DNA of 41,354 nucleotides from Butyrivibrio sp. (GCF_017940685.1 NZ_JAGAYD010000127.1:1-41354), one strand, 5' to 3'; numbered from the stretch's first letter, positions 1 to 8,515 are shown. Program-made: numbers and translations. Notes: generated from the letters alone by a model not told the origin.

Positions 1-74
1 GACGGTTCTGTTGTCTGCTCCGCTGTCGGTGCCCCAAAGGGGGCGCTGACAGCGGAGCAGACAACAGAACCGTC
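1..74. repeat. Large perfect palindrome downstream of the FNT channel gene
   Basis: Arms 1-27 and 48-74 are perfect 27-bp reverse complements. The 20 bases between them continue the stem through G:U wobbles and a CCCC/GGGG helix, leaving a loop of about four bases. The second arm is followed by CCC. The palindrome lies just past the stop of the minus-strand gene at 88-870, so it could end that transcript, but any T-run would lie outside the window. The GACGGTTCTG...CAGAACCGTC ends resemble dispersed REP-like palindromes I have seen in clostridial genomes, some linked to RAYT transposases. That family assignment is from memory, not from a search. Confidence 0.8.
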
Positions 75-87
75 CCCGTGTCTTGTT

Positions 88-870
88 TTAGTTCTTGAGA
101 TATGCTGCGAAATAGGTGGCGCCTACACAAAGGCTGCCGCCTATTATATTGCCTATAGTTACAGGAATGAGGTTGGTTACCAAAAATCCAAAGATTGAGA
201 GGCCTTCAGCTGGAATGCCATAAACACCGGAAGCTATCATGCCTGCAGGAATGAAGTACATGTTGGCGACGCAGTGCTCGAATCCGCCAATGATAAAGAG
301 CATTACAGGAAACCAAAGGGTAAGGACCTTACCGGCGGCTTCTTCTGCAGCAAAGGAACACCAGACAGCCATGCACACCAGGATATTACACAGGATTCCC
401 TTTAAAAGGCCGTCCATAAAGGAGATATTTGATTTGGCAACTGCAGTGGCTACAACAGCCTGCGCAAGCTTTCCATCTGCAAAGGCGTAGGTGTGGGAGA
501 AATTGGCAAGAAGAGCAATGATAAGTCCCCCTACCATGTTTCCCAGGTAGACAATGCCAAGGTTACGAGCCATTCCTTTTATAGTAGCTTTTCCTGATAA
601 AACAGGAACTATGATAAGGCAGTTGCCGGTAAAGAGCTCAGCTCCGCCAATAATTACCATAAAAAGTCCGATGGGAAAAACAATGGAACTTATGAGTCTT
701 CCTGTTGACGGATCAGGCGCACAGACAGATGCTATCTGGCTTCCAAGGCCGCCCAAGGCAATAAATGCTCCTGCCATGATCCCCAAGATAAAAGTCTTTC
801 CAAAAGAAAGTTTAGTCTTGGCTGTACCTGCTGTTTCATAAGCTGCTGCAATCTGAGCTGGTGATTTCAT
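88..870 (-). CDS. Formate/nitrite transporter (FNT) family channel
   Basis: 260 residues, the usual FNT length, with six hydrophobic segments. The protein should be a pentameric inner-membrane channel for formate, nitrite or a related small anion. Family signatures are visible: the GNMVGG segment, the LLKGILCNILVCMAVW segment, and GFEHCVANMYFIPAG, which carries the central-pore histidine of FNT channels. The start ATG (868-870) is preceded on the minus strand by AGGAGG (881-886) within a G-rich run. It is the only minus-strand gene here, divergent from the NHLM operon, and seems to be a stand-alone unit ended by the palindrome at 1-74. The substrate (FocA, NirC or another subtype) cannot be told from sequence alone. 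In a fermentative anaerobe, formate export is the likeliest role. Confidence 0.93.
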   Translation of the reverse strand: MKSPAQIAAAYETAGTAKTKLSFGKTFILGIMAGAFIALGGLGSQIASVCAPDPSTGRLISSIVFPIGLFMVIIGGAELFTGNCLIIVPVLSGKATIKGMARNLGIVYLGNMVGGLIIALLANFSHTYAFADGKLAQAVVATAVAKSNISFMDGLLKGILCNILVCMAVWCSFAAEEAAGKVLTLWFPVMLFIIGGFEHCVANMYFIPAGMIASGVYGIPAEGLSIFGFLVTNLIPVTIGNIIGGSLCVGATYFAAYLKN

Positions 871-916
871 ATAAATACCCCCTCCTGATAAAAATCATAT
901 ACCCCATATACATAAT

Positions 917-945
917 ATAGTATCCCTCAAGACTTAAAAACACAA
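917..945 (-). promoter_or_regulatory. Candidate sigma-A promoter for the FNT gene
   Basis: On the minus strand, TTGTGT (940-945) and TACTAT (917-922) are separated by 17 bases, about 45 bases upstream of the start codon. Both boxes are imperfect (TTG present in the -35; four of six matches in the -10), so this is a weak visual match. Confidence 0.35.
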
Positions 946-955
946 GATATAGTTT

Positions 956-985
956 TTGCTATCGCGTTAATATTTAATGTATAAT
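956..985 (+). promoter_or_regulatory. Candidate sigma-A promoter for the NHLM exporter operon
   Basis: TTGCTA (956-961) and a perfect TATAAT (980-985) are 18 bases apart and lie 37 bases upstream of the ATG at 1023. It is the best promoter match before the 1023-8466 gene run, and it is divergent from the FNT promoter. Confidence 0.6.
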
Positions 986-1022
986 TGAATAAAAGTCTAA
1001 ACGACAGGGGACTATTAATCAT

Positions 1023-3185
1023 ATGAATAAAGTAGTTTCTAATGGTGTAGCAAAAGTACCGGTAGTTATGCAGATGGAAGCCTTGGAGTGCGGAGCTGCG
1101 TGCCTTTCAATGATACTTGCCTATTATGGAAGGTGGGTCGCTCTTGAGCAAATGAGGCTTGATTGCGGCGTTTCAAGGGATGGCTCCAATGCCAAGAACA
1201 TCCTTAAAGCTGCCAGAAAATATGGCCTTGCAGCAAACGGATACAGGCTTGAACTTGATGCCCTCAGAGAAAAGGGCATGTTCCCTTGTATTATTCACTG
1301 GGACTACAATCACTTTATTGTGCTGTGTGGATTTAAGGGCAATAAGGCCTATGTAAATGACCCCTCAAGGGGAAATGTGGCAATGCCGATAGAGGACTTT
1401 GCCAAGGGCTTTACCGGGATCGCTCTTATGTTTGATACTACTGAAGAATTTGAACAGGGTGGAAAGAGAAAGAGCGTGCTTGAATTCGCCGGAAAAAGAC
1501 TTAAGGATGCCAGGACTGCAGTTATCTTCACTGTGGCCATGACAATCTTTTCATATGTATTTAGCGTAGTTAATCCATTTATGTCTGAGTACTTTATGGA
1601 TAACCTTCTTACGAAAAAAGCAAGCGAAAGCGCTCAGCCTTTCCTGATCCTTCTTGGGTGTCTTGCCCTTGTGCAGATCATCGTATCCTGGATATCTGCA
1701 GTTCATTCACTTCGAATTGACGGAAAACTGGCTATAAACGGTAGTACTTCCTTTATGTGGAAAGTACTAAGGCTCCCTATGGAGTTCTTTTCCCAGAGAA
1801 TGTCTGGTGACCTGATGATGCGTCAGACCACCAACGAGGAAATCGCCAGTGCCATCGTTAATACCTTTGCACCTCTGTGCCTGAATACAGCAATGATGCT
1901 GTTTTACCTGGTGGTTCTTATCAGGTATTCGATCCCTCTTACGGTTCTTGGTGTGACCACGGTTTTGATAAACCTTATCCTCTCCAAGATAATTTCAGAC
2001 CACAGGATAAACGTTACCCGTGGGCTTCTCATAGACAGCGGTAAGCTTCAGACCACAACTCTTTCAGGCATCAGCATGATCGAGACTATAAAGGCAAGTG
2101 GCGCTGAAAACGGATTCTATGAGAATTGGGTGGAGTTAAAGGCCAAGGTTGATGAAAAAGAAGTTCAGTTCATGAGGGAAAATACTTACCTTGGGGCTCT
2201 GCCAAATATGATAAGCAAGCTGGCCAACTACGGAATCACCTTCGCCGGCGTATTCCTTGCAATGAACGGACATTTCACCATCGGTATGATCACAGCCTTC
2301 CAGGGAATCCTTACATCCTTCATGGAACCTGCAACCACTCTTACAAACGCCGGGCAGACCCTGCTTGAGATGCGCACAGAGATGGAGCGAGTTGAGGACG
2401 TTATGGAGTACCCGACTGACGAGTACGCCGACAGAGAGGACGACGACAGCCACGAGTTCAAGAAGCTTTCAGGAAACGTTGAGATCAAGAACGTTACCTT
2501 TGGATATTCGATCCTGGACGAGCCATTTATCAAGGACTTCTCCATGAACCTTACAACTGGTAAAAGAGTGGCCATCGTAGGCGGAAGCGGATGCGGCAAA
2601 TCCACCATGAGTAAGCTTATTTCAGGACTGTACAAGCCCTGGAGCGGAGAGATCTTATTTGATGGGAAGAGCATTTCAGAGATCGACAGAAGTACCTTTA
2701 CGGGCTCAGTTGCAGTTGTTGACCAGGATATCATCCTCTTTGAGGACACCATAGAAAACAATATCAAGATGTGGGATGAATCCATTGAGGACTTCGAGGT
2801 GATACTGGCGGCTAGAGATGCCCAGATCCACGACGACATCATCGCCAAGCCTTCAGGATATCAGTACAGGCTCTCCGAGGGCGGAAAAGACCTATCGGGT
2901 GGCCAGAGACAGCGCCTTGAGATCGCAAGAGTCCTTGCTATGGATCCTTCAATCATCATCCTTGATGAGGCAACCAGTGCTCTTGATGCCAAGACAGAGT
3001 ACGAAGTTGTAAAGGCCATCAAGGACAGAGGTATAACACTTATCATCATCGCCCACAGGCTCTCAACAATAAGAGACAGCGATGAGATCATCGTTCTTGA
3101 TAAGGGAGAGATCGTGGAGAGAGGAACCCACGATGAGCTCCTTAAGCAGGGAGGATACTACACTGCACTGGTAACAAATGACTAA
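1023..3185 (+). CDS. NHLM-type peptidase-containing ABC exporter (C39 peptidase, membrane domain, ATPase)
   Basis: 720 residues in three parts. Residues ~12-130 form a C39 peptidase, which removes double-glycine leaders from exported peptides; the triad appears intact as Cys23 (ECGAAC), His97 (NHFIVL) and Asp113 (NDPS). Residues ~165-440 are the transmembrane domain. Residues ~490-715 are an ABC ATPase with Walker A GGSGCGKST, signature LSGGQRQR, Walker B ILDEATSALD and the H-loop histidine. The N-terminal KVPVVMQMEALECGAA pattern matches what I know of the NHLM bacteriocin exporter family (TIGR03796-like). The partner exporter follows 18 bases later. Substrates should be ribosomal peptides with nitrile-hydratase-like or Nif11-like leaders, but no precursor gene is visible nearby. 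Assignment to the peptidase-containing exporter class is firm; the NHLM subtype is probable. Confidence 0.9.
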   Translation: MNKVVSNGVAKVPVVMQMEALECGAACLSMILAYYGRWVALEQMRLDCGVSRDGSNAKNILKAARKYGLAANGYRLELDALREKGMFPCIIHWDYNHFIVLCGFKGNKAYVNDPSRGNVAMPIEDFAKGFTGIALMFDTTEEFEQGGKRKSVLEFAGKRLKDARTAVIFTVAMTIFSYVFSVVNPFMSEYFMDNLLTKKASESAQPFLILLGCLALVQIIVSWISAVHSLRIDGKLAINGSTSFMWKVLRLPMEFFSQRMSGDLMMRQTTNEEIASAIVNTFAPLCLNTAMMLFYLVVLIRYSIPLTVLGVTTVLINLILSKIISDHRINVTRGLLIDSGKLQTTTLSGISMIETIKASGAENGFYENWVELKAKVDEKEVQFMRENTYLGALPNMISKLANYGITFAGVFLAMNGHFTIGMITAFQGILTSFMEPATTLTNAGQTLLEMRTEMERVEDVMEYPTDEYADREDDDSHEFKKLSGNVEIKNVTFGYSILDEPFIKDFSMNLTTGKRVAIVGGSGCGKSTMSKLISGLYKPWSGEILFDGKSISEIDRSTFTGSVAVVDQDIILFEDTIENNIKMWDESIEDFEVILAARDAQIHDDIIAKPSGYQYRLSEGGKDLSGGQRQRLEIARVLAMDPSIIILDEATSALDAKTEYEVVKAIKDRGITLIIIAHRLSTIRDSDEIIVLDKGEIVERGTHDELLKQGGYYTALVTND

Positions 3186-3203
3186 CTACTTACACTTAGG
3201 AGC

Positions 3204-5381
3204 ATGCAATTGGGCTGGTTTGACGAACAAATAAGACAAAGAAAAAGAATGGATGACGAACTTTTCAGGGATTCCTATGACAATATTGCTCATAGGGTGC
3301 TTGGAGAGCCTGTTAAGCGAAAAGATCTAAAGACCAATATCAAAAACGCCATTGACGAGATCTTTTACTACTACAACTATCCAAGGATCGAAGTGCCTCA
3401 CGGCATTTCAGAGCCTTTGGATCAGATTGAGTATGCAGCCAATAGCGTAGGTATGATGAAGGCAAATATTAAACTTGAGGGCAAGTGGTTTACTGACTGC
3501 TTTGGACCAATTATCTGCTTCTTTAAAGAGGATAATATGCCAATAGCTCTTTTCCCTCAGGGGTTTGGCAAATACTTCTACTATGACCCTGATACCGGGA
3601 AAAAGACCAGGGTAGGCAAGAAACAGACCCTTCTTTTTAAGGACGAAGCAGTGGCCTTCTATGAGCCTCTTCCCCTTAAGCCACTTGGGATCCCTGATCT
3701 TATTGGCTTTATGAAGAGACGCCTTACGGCTTTTGATTACCTGTCGGTTGCAGTTCTCTCACTGGCGCTTGTTCTGGTTACCATGATCCTGCCATATGCT
3801 TCTCAGATGCTGACAGGCACAGTCCTTGATACCAAAGACTACGGGCTTTTCTGGGCCCTTGTTGTTACCATCATAGTGACGATCTTCTTTACCAGTGCCT
3901 TTGATGCCCTCAACAATGCAGTTATCGCAAGGATAAAGTGGAAGGTTACAATACCTGTTGAGCAGGCTGTAATGCAAAGGATCCTTACTCTGCCAGCTCC
4001 ATTTTTCAGGAAGTACTCAGCCGGTGAACTTTCCAGCAGGTCAAGCAGTGTCAACGAAATCTGTGAGATCATTATAGAAGATTTCTTTTCACTGGGCTTT
4101 TCATCGATCTTTTCGCTGGTTTATATGGTGCAGATCTTTAAGTTTGCGCCAAAGCTGGTTGTTCCATCCCTGGTGATCATGCTTCTTACGGTGCTGTTTT
4201 CAACCATATCCATCCTGATGCAGGTTGGAATCTCCAAAAGGCGCATGGAGCTCCTTGCCAAGGAGAGCGGTCTTACCTTTGCCATCATTAACGGCATTCA
4301 GAAGATCAAGCTTGCAGGAGCAGAGAAAAGAATCTTTGCAAAGTGGGCCAATCAGTACGCAGAAGGGGCTGCCCTTCAGTATAACCCGCCATTTTTCCTT
4401 AAGATAAGCGGCGTTATCAATACTGCTATTTCCCTTATTGGAACAGTAGTGCTTTATGGACTGGCCATAAATTCAGGGGTTTCCACTTCAGAATACTTTG
4501 CTTTTAACATTGCCTATGCAACTATGTTTGCAGCTTTTTCAGAGCTGTCCATGGCATCTCTTTCAGTTGCCAAGATAAAGCCGGTTCTTGATATGGCAGA
4601 GCCAATCCTTAAGGCAGAACCTGAAAAGACCTTAAGAAAAGACATCGCCACAAGAATAAGCGGCGGAATTGAGATGAACGGTGTCTACTTCAGATACAAC
4701 GAGCAGGCTCCATATATCCTTGAGAATTTCTCATTGAAGATCAAAGCCGGCGAGTACGTTGCCATTGTAGGTAAGACAGGATGCGGTAAGTCCACTTTAG
4801 TAAGGCTTCTTCTTGGATTTGAAAAGCCTGAAAAGGGTGCAGTTTTCTATGACGGAAAAGACCTTGAGAGGATCGATCTTAAGTCTCTTCGCCGCAAGAT
4901 CGGTTCAGTAATTCAGGATGGAAAGCTCTTTTACGGAGACATATTCCACAACATCGCCATTGCCTCTGAAAAGCTCACTCAGGATGAGGCCTGGGAAGCA
5001 GCAGAACTTGCAGGTATCGCAGATGATATTAAGGCAATGCCTATGGGCATGCACACCATAATTGCAGAGGGACAGGGAGGTATCTCCGGTGGTCAGAAGC
5101 AGAGGATCCTCATTGCCAGGGCTGTTGCAAGTAAGCCCAAGATCCTCATATTTGACGAAGCTACCAGCGCCCTTGATAATATAACCCAGAGACAGATTTC
5201 TGAAGCCCTTGATGGCCTTAAGTGCACAAGGATCGTAATTGCCCACAGACTCTCAACTATCAAAAACTGCGACAGGATCCTTGTTATGGACGGCGGAAAG
5301 ATAGTGGAACAGGGCACCTATGACGAGCTTATTGCAAATAAGGGCTATTTTAGCGAATTAGTAGAAAGGCAGCAATTGTAA
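3204..5381 (+). CDS. NHLM-type ABC exporter, second subunit (membrane domain plus ATPase, no peptidase)
   Basis: 725 residues. The ~160-residue N-terminal region has no C39 motif. A transmembrane domain follows (~175-450), then an ATPase with Walker A GKTGCGKST, signature ISGGQKQR and Walker B ILIFDEATSALD. The N-terminal stretch with FDEQIRQRKRMDDE followed by a cytosolic domain fits the second ATP-binding protein of NHLM systems (TIGR03797-like), which probably forms a heterodimer with the product of the gene before it. The start is uncertain: the ATG at 3204 lies only one base after AGGAG (3198-3202), whereas the in-frame TTG at 3210 has an ideal 7-base spacing and may be the true start, removing two residues. 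The next gene begins 4 bases after the stop, so these genes are very likely co-transcribed. Confidence 0.88.
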   Translation: MQLGWFDEQIRQRKRMDDELFRDSYDNIAHRVLGEPVKRKDLKTNIKNAIDEIFYYYNYPRIEVPHGISEPLDQIEYAANSVGMMKANIKLEGKWFTDCFGPIICFFKEDNMPIALFPQGFGKYFYYDPDTGKKTRVGKKQTLLFKDEAVAFYEPLPLKPLGIPDLIGFMKRRLTAFDYLSVAVLSLALVLVTMILPYASQMLTGTVLDTKDYGLFWALVVTIIVTIFFTSAFDALNNAVIARIKWKVTIPVEQAVMQRILTLPAPFFRKYSAGELSSRSSSVNEICEIIIEDFFSLGFSSIFSLVYMVQIFKFAPKLVVPSLVIMLLTVLFSTISILMQVGISKRRMELLAKESGLTFAIINGIQKIKLAGAEKRIFAKWANQYAEGAALQYNPPFFLKISGVINTAISLIGTVVLYGLAINSGVSTSEYFAFNIAYATMFAAFSELSMASLSVAKIKPVLDMAEPILKAEPEKTLRKDIATRISGGIEMNGVYFRYNEQAPYILENFSLKIKAGEYVAIVGKTGCGKSTLVRLLLGFEKPEKGAVFYDGKDLERIDLKSLRRKIGSVIQDGKLFYGDIFHNIAIASEKLTQDEAWEAAELAGIADDIKAMPMGMHTIIAEGQGGISGGQKQRILIARAVASKPKILIFDEATSALDNITQRQISEALDGLKCTRIVIAHRLSTIKNCDRILVMDGGKIVEQGTYDELIANKGYFSELVERQQL

Positions 5382-5385
5382 GAAT

Positions 5386-6330
5386 ATGATAAGTTATAAA
5401 TGTCCAAACTGCAGCGCCGAGATGGTGGTGCATTCATCCGGGGACCTGGTATGTCCCTACTGCGGAGCAAAAGAGAATTTCTCTGACGCAGAACTTGCTG
5501 GTTATAAGGCCTTCAGGATCCACATGCTTGAGTATCTGAAAGCCTGTGCTGACGCAGATCCTGATCCTGACAAGACAGACAGGATGTGGGATAGGGCTGA
5601 GCACCTTTCCCTTAAGTCAAAAGATGGAGAAGACGTGGTTATAAGTTACCTCTACAAGGCAAAAGAGGGACAGGTGACATCTTACTTTACCAGGTATAAT
5701 GTCATTTACCACTTCCCAAAAACTTTCAATAACCACACTGATATCACGGATGAAAGGGCTCTTCATGGAAACCTGACATCCAGGGCGATAAATGGCCTTT
5801 CCAAGCTCAATTATCCGCAGGCGGATCTTAAGCACCTTGAAAAGTGCTTTCCTCAGTACCAGGGCACAATTGACCTTGATGATAAGAGCCTGCTTCTGAT
5901 ATTTAAAAAGCCGGAGGAGTTTTATCCCCTTGAGCTTTTTGGAGCTCTTTCAAAAGAGCATGTGGCCTGGATAATATCAAGACTTGAAAATATCTGCTGC
6001 GTTCTTGAATACAGCGGACTTGTTCACGGTGACATAAAGCCTGACAGCATCTGCATCAACCCAAGAACTCACGAAGCCATGCTCTTTGGGGCCTGGTGGG
6101 ATATATCCGAGAAAAAGAAATCTCTTTTGCCAGGAGCAAATAAAGACCTTGTAGATCTTCGGAAAACTGCTAAGATGATACTTGGCTATGATGCTGATCT
6201 AAAAAAGGACAGCTTTGAGAGATTTCTTTCTGAAAAGCCAACTCATGACGCCTACAAGGATTTTGAGAATTGGGATAAAGTGATTGAAGACGCCTTTGGG
6301 GGAAGACGTTTTACAAAAATGAATTTTTAA
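5386..6330 (+). CDS. Zinc-ribbon protein with degenerate protein-kinase-like domain
   Basis: 314 residues. The N-terminus has a classic zinc ribbon (CPNC at 5-8, CPYC at ~23-26). The rest resembles the C-terminal half of a protein kinase: GLVHGDIKPDSICIN matches the catalytic loop (HGD in place of HRD, with Asp kept). The metal-binding DFG region is unclear, reading LFGAWWDI where IDFG is expected. No convincing nucleotide-binding lysine or glycine-rich loop is visible. It could be a weak kinase, a pseudokinase or a scaffold. The gene sits 4 bases after the exporter stop and 22 bases before the vWA gene, so it is probably in their operon. I do not recognise a named family; a kinase-like plus vWA pairing is reminiscent of TerY-type phosphorylation modules, but the other members of those are absent. 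Confidence 0.6.
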   Translation: MISYKCPNCSAEMVVHSSGDLVCPYCGAKENFSDAELAGYKAFRIHMLEYLKACADADPDPDKTDRMWDRAEHLSLKSKDGEDVVISYLYKAKEGQVTSYFTRYNVIYHFPKTFNNHTDITDERALHGNLTSRAINGLSKLNYPQADLKHLEKCFPQYQGTIDLDDKSLLLIFKKPEEFYPLELFGALSKEHVAWIISRLENICCVLEYSGLVHGDIKPDSICINPRTHEAMLFGAWWDISEKKKSLLPGANKDLVDLRKTAKMILGYDADLKKDSFERFLSEKPTHDAYKDFENWDKVIEDAFGGRRFTKMNF

Positions 6331-6352
6331 GTTTATGGAGGAGTAATTACAA

Positions 6353-7246
6353 ATGGGATACGGAAGTTATACAAGTGCAGACTGGTCTAAACTTAGGGAC
6401 TCAGCAGGAATTTCAGAAAAATCAACTGCTTCCCAGATCTTTAAGAAGCAGGGAATGGAGGAGAAGTTCAACCCTAAGTTTGTAAATATGCGTGAAGCAA
6501 TGGATTCTGAGGATCACCCAAATTCAACACCTATCATCATCGGCCTTGATGTTACAGGTTCCATGGGATATCTGTCTGAGGAGATCGCCAAGAACTCCCT
6601 TCATGAGACAATGATGAAGCTCTATTCAACCAAGCCTGTGGATGATCCACAGCTTCTTTTTGCTGCCATCGGGGATGTTTCTGACAGGGCACCTCTTCAG
6701 GTTACTCAGTTTGAGTCAGACATCCGTATAGCAGAGCAGCTCCTTGATCTCTGGCTTGAGGGAAGGGGCGGAGACTCACCTGAGGACTTTGAGCTTTTGT
6801 GGTACTTTGCTGCAAAGCACACCAAGATCGATTCCTATGAAAAGAGAGGCAAGAAGGGATTTCTTTTCACCATTGGAGACGCAGACTGCCATCCAGAGGT
6901 AAGGGGAGCTGATATTGCAAACATCTTCGGAGATGACCCTGAGAGATTCACATCAAGAAAGCTTGCTGATATGGCAGGTGAGAAGTACGAGATCTTCCAC
7001 ATCGACCTTTCTGGAAACTTCACAAAGCCCTTCCACTTTAATGGAACTATCCCTGGAAGGATCATTACATTAAGTAAGCAGGACGTATCTGTAATTCCTG
7101 AAGTCATCATCACAGTAATGCAGATGGTTAACGGCATGAGCCTTGAAGACGCTGTAGCGCAGTGGAGCAGCTACGCTCAGCCTGTAGTTAGAAACGCAGT
7201 TGAAGGTCTTGTTCTTAAGACCAAGAAAAAAGGATTCTTCTTTTAA
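6353..7246 (+). CDS. von Willebrand factor A (vWA) domain protein
   Basis: 297 residues, essentially one vWA domain. The metal-ion-dependent adhesion site is intact: DVTGSM at 66-71 supplies the DxTxS element and GRGGDSPED at 137-145 the later Thr/Asp loop. There is no signal peptide or membrane segment, so it should be cytosolic. Proteins of this kind bind partner proteins through a divalent metal and often work with kinases or AAA ATPases. A strong GGAGG ribosome site precedes the ATG. Its stop overlaps the start of the PurA-like gene (TAATG at 7244-7248), which implies translational coupling and roughly matched amounts of the two products. Function with these neighbours is unknown. Confidence 0.85.
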   Translation: MGYGSYTSADWSKLRDSAGISEKSTASQIFKKQGMEEKFNPKFVNMREAMDSEDHPNSTPIIIGLDVTGSMGYLSEEIAKNSLHETMMKLYSTKPVDDPQLLFAAIGDVSDRAPLQVTQFESDIRIAEQLLDLWLEGRGGDSPEDFELLWYFAAKHTKIDSYEKRGKKGFLFTIGDADCHPEVRGADIANIFGDDPERFTSRKLADMAGEKYEIFHIDLSGNFTKPFHFNGTIPGRIITLSKQDVSVIPEVIITVMQMVNGMSLEDAVAQWSSYAQPVVRNAVEGLVLKTKKKGFFF

Positions 7247-8466
7247 TGCCCACAAAATTTTTCGTGGTTATTGGTAAAAACTTCGGTGATGAGGGTAAGG
7301 GGCGAGTGACCCATATACTTTCAGACAGACCTGGTAAGAGCCTTGTGATCCGCCATAACGGCGGCGCTCAGTCAGGTCACACCGTAGTCATAGCTTCCGA
7401 TACGGACACAGATGATAAACTGCCACTTGAAGGCCCACATGAAAAGAGATTTATCTTTCACGAGGTCGGATCTGGCAGTTTTTGTGGTGCTGACACTTTG
7501 TGGATAGATACTTTTTTTCCGGACCTTTTTAAACTGAGGGATGAGTATGATTCTTTTTGTGAGGTATCAGGGCAGGCTCCAAGGATATACGCACTTCCTG
7601 ACACCAATGTGACTATAGTCTGCGATGTTCTCTTTAACATGGCCCTTGAATCCTCAAGGGGCAGTAAGCGCCATGGCAGCTGCGGAATGGGTATCTATGA
7701 GGCGTTTCTTAGAGCTGGGCAGGGCTTTGGGCTTACCATAAAAGAGGTCAAGACATTAAGCGAAAAAGACCTGGCAGAGAAGCTTATACATATCAGAAAC
7801 TATTATTACAGGCCAAGGATCGGGGAAATCTTTGGCGATGTGGGGGATTCCCAGTATCTTAAGGACATTCTTGACAATGTGGTCCTTAGAAATGCAGCCG
7901 CTGTGATGAAGAGAAATTCTGAGCTTGTGGAAATAGTATCAGGAGATGTGAGAACTTTTCTCAATAAGTATGACAATGTCATATTTGAAACAGGGCAGGG
8001 CCTGCTTCTTGATGCTGAGAATAAAAAATATGCTCCAAACGTCACAGGTTCAAGGACTGGACTTACTAATCCAGGAGCTTTTCTTGATGGCCTTGGCCTT
8101 GCCATAGATGAGGTGGTCTATGTGACAAGAAGCTACGTCACAAGACACGGAGCGGGAGAACTTTCCTTTGAGTGCGAAAGGCAGGAGCTTGGAGATGTGG
8201 AGGCTGATTCCACCAATGTGACCAATACATGGCAGGGATCCTTTAGATATGCGCCACATGCCTCTGTATATGACTTTATTGACCCTGTGATATCAGATCT
8301 TAAGCAGCTAAGTTACAGACCTAAGGTCACCTTAGTGGTAACCCACCTTTCGGAAACTGGCGGCAAAGTTGTTTTTCAGGACAGAGAAAGCGACATGACT
8401 GTCAAGGAACTTGGCATGATCAAGGAAGTTTCCATGGTGTTTGATGGTTTTTGGGAACTATCCTGA
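7246..8466 (+). CDS. Divergent adenylosuccinate synthetase (PurA) paralogue
   Basis: 406 residues, slightly short for PurA (~425-430). PurA joins IMP and aspartate at the cost of GTP. Here the N-terminal GDEGKG loop (14-19, with Asp15 matching E. coli Asp13) and GGAQSGHT (39-46, with His45 matching E. coli His41) keep the catalytic pair. FETGQGLLLD and YVTRHGAGEL match the IMP-site and C-terminal loops. Several positions differ: canonical GGHNAGHT has become GGAQSGHT, the TGRGIGP segment reads HGSCGMGI, and the TKLD motif that reads guanine reads THLSE (366-370). The last change suggests nucleotide use other than GTP. Co-translation with a vWA gene rather than purine genes also argues against a housekeeping role. 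Phage PurZ is another divergent relative, but PurZ loses the Asp retained here. Confidence 0.82.
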   Translation: MPTKFFVVIGKNFGDEGKGRVTHILSDRPGKSLVIRHNGGAQSGHTVVIASDTDTDDKLPLEGPHEKRFIFHEVGSGSFCGADTLWIDTFFPDLFKLRDEYDSFCEVSGQAPRIYALPDTNVTIVCDVLFNMALESSRGSKRHGSCGMGIYEAFLRAGQGFGLTIKEVKTLSEKDLAEKLIHIRNYYYRPRIGEIFGDVGDSQYLKDILDNVVLRNAAAVMKRNSELVEIVSGDVRTFLNKYDNVIFETGQGLLLDAENKKYAPNVTGSRTGLTNPGAFLDGLGLAIDEVVYVTRSYVTRHGAGELSFECERQELGDVEADSTNVTNTWQGSFRYAPHASVYDFIDPVISDLKQLSYRPKVTLVVTHLSETGGKVVFQDRESDMTVKELGMIKEVSMVFDGFWELS

Positions 8467-8486
8467 TGAGTTCACAAAAAGTTTCT

Positions 8487-8515
8487 TTGATTTTATGTAT
8501 AAAATGGCATAGAAT
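8487..8515 (+). promoter_or_regulatory. Candidate promoter for the MacAB-like operon
   Basis: TTGATT (8487-8492) and TAGAAT (8510-8515) are separated by 17 bases in the 100-base gap before the ABC ATPase gene. It marks a likely new transcription unit after the PurA-like gene. Confidence 0.55.

Noticed and set aside
239-841. Plus-strand ORFs across the FNT channel gene
   Set aside because: They are shadows of a clear FNT family protein on the minus strand.
2228-2848. 206-residue minus-strand ORF inside the first exporter gene
   Set aside because: It is an antisense shadow of the well-supported ABC exporter, rich in Ser, Pro and Ile, without a ribosome site or known motif.
4905-5317. Two minus-strand ORFs inside the second exporter ATPase
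   Set aside because: They overlap the conserved Walker and signature region on the other strand and have no independent support.
7246-8466. Phage-type PurZ (aminoadenine pathway) assignment
   Set aside because: PurZ enzymes replace the catalytic Asp with Ser, whereas Asp15 is kept here, and no other Z-genome genes are present.
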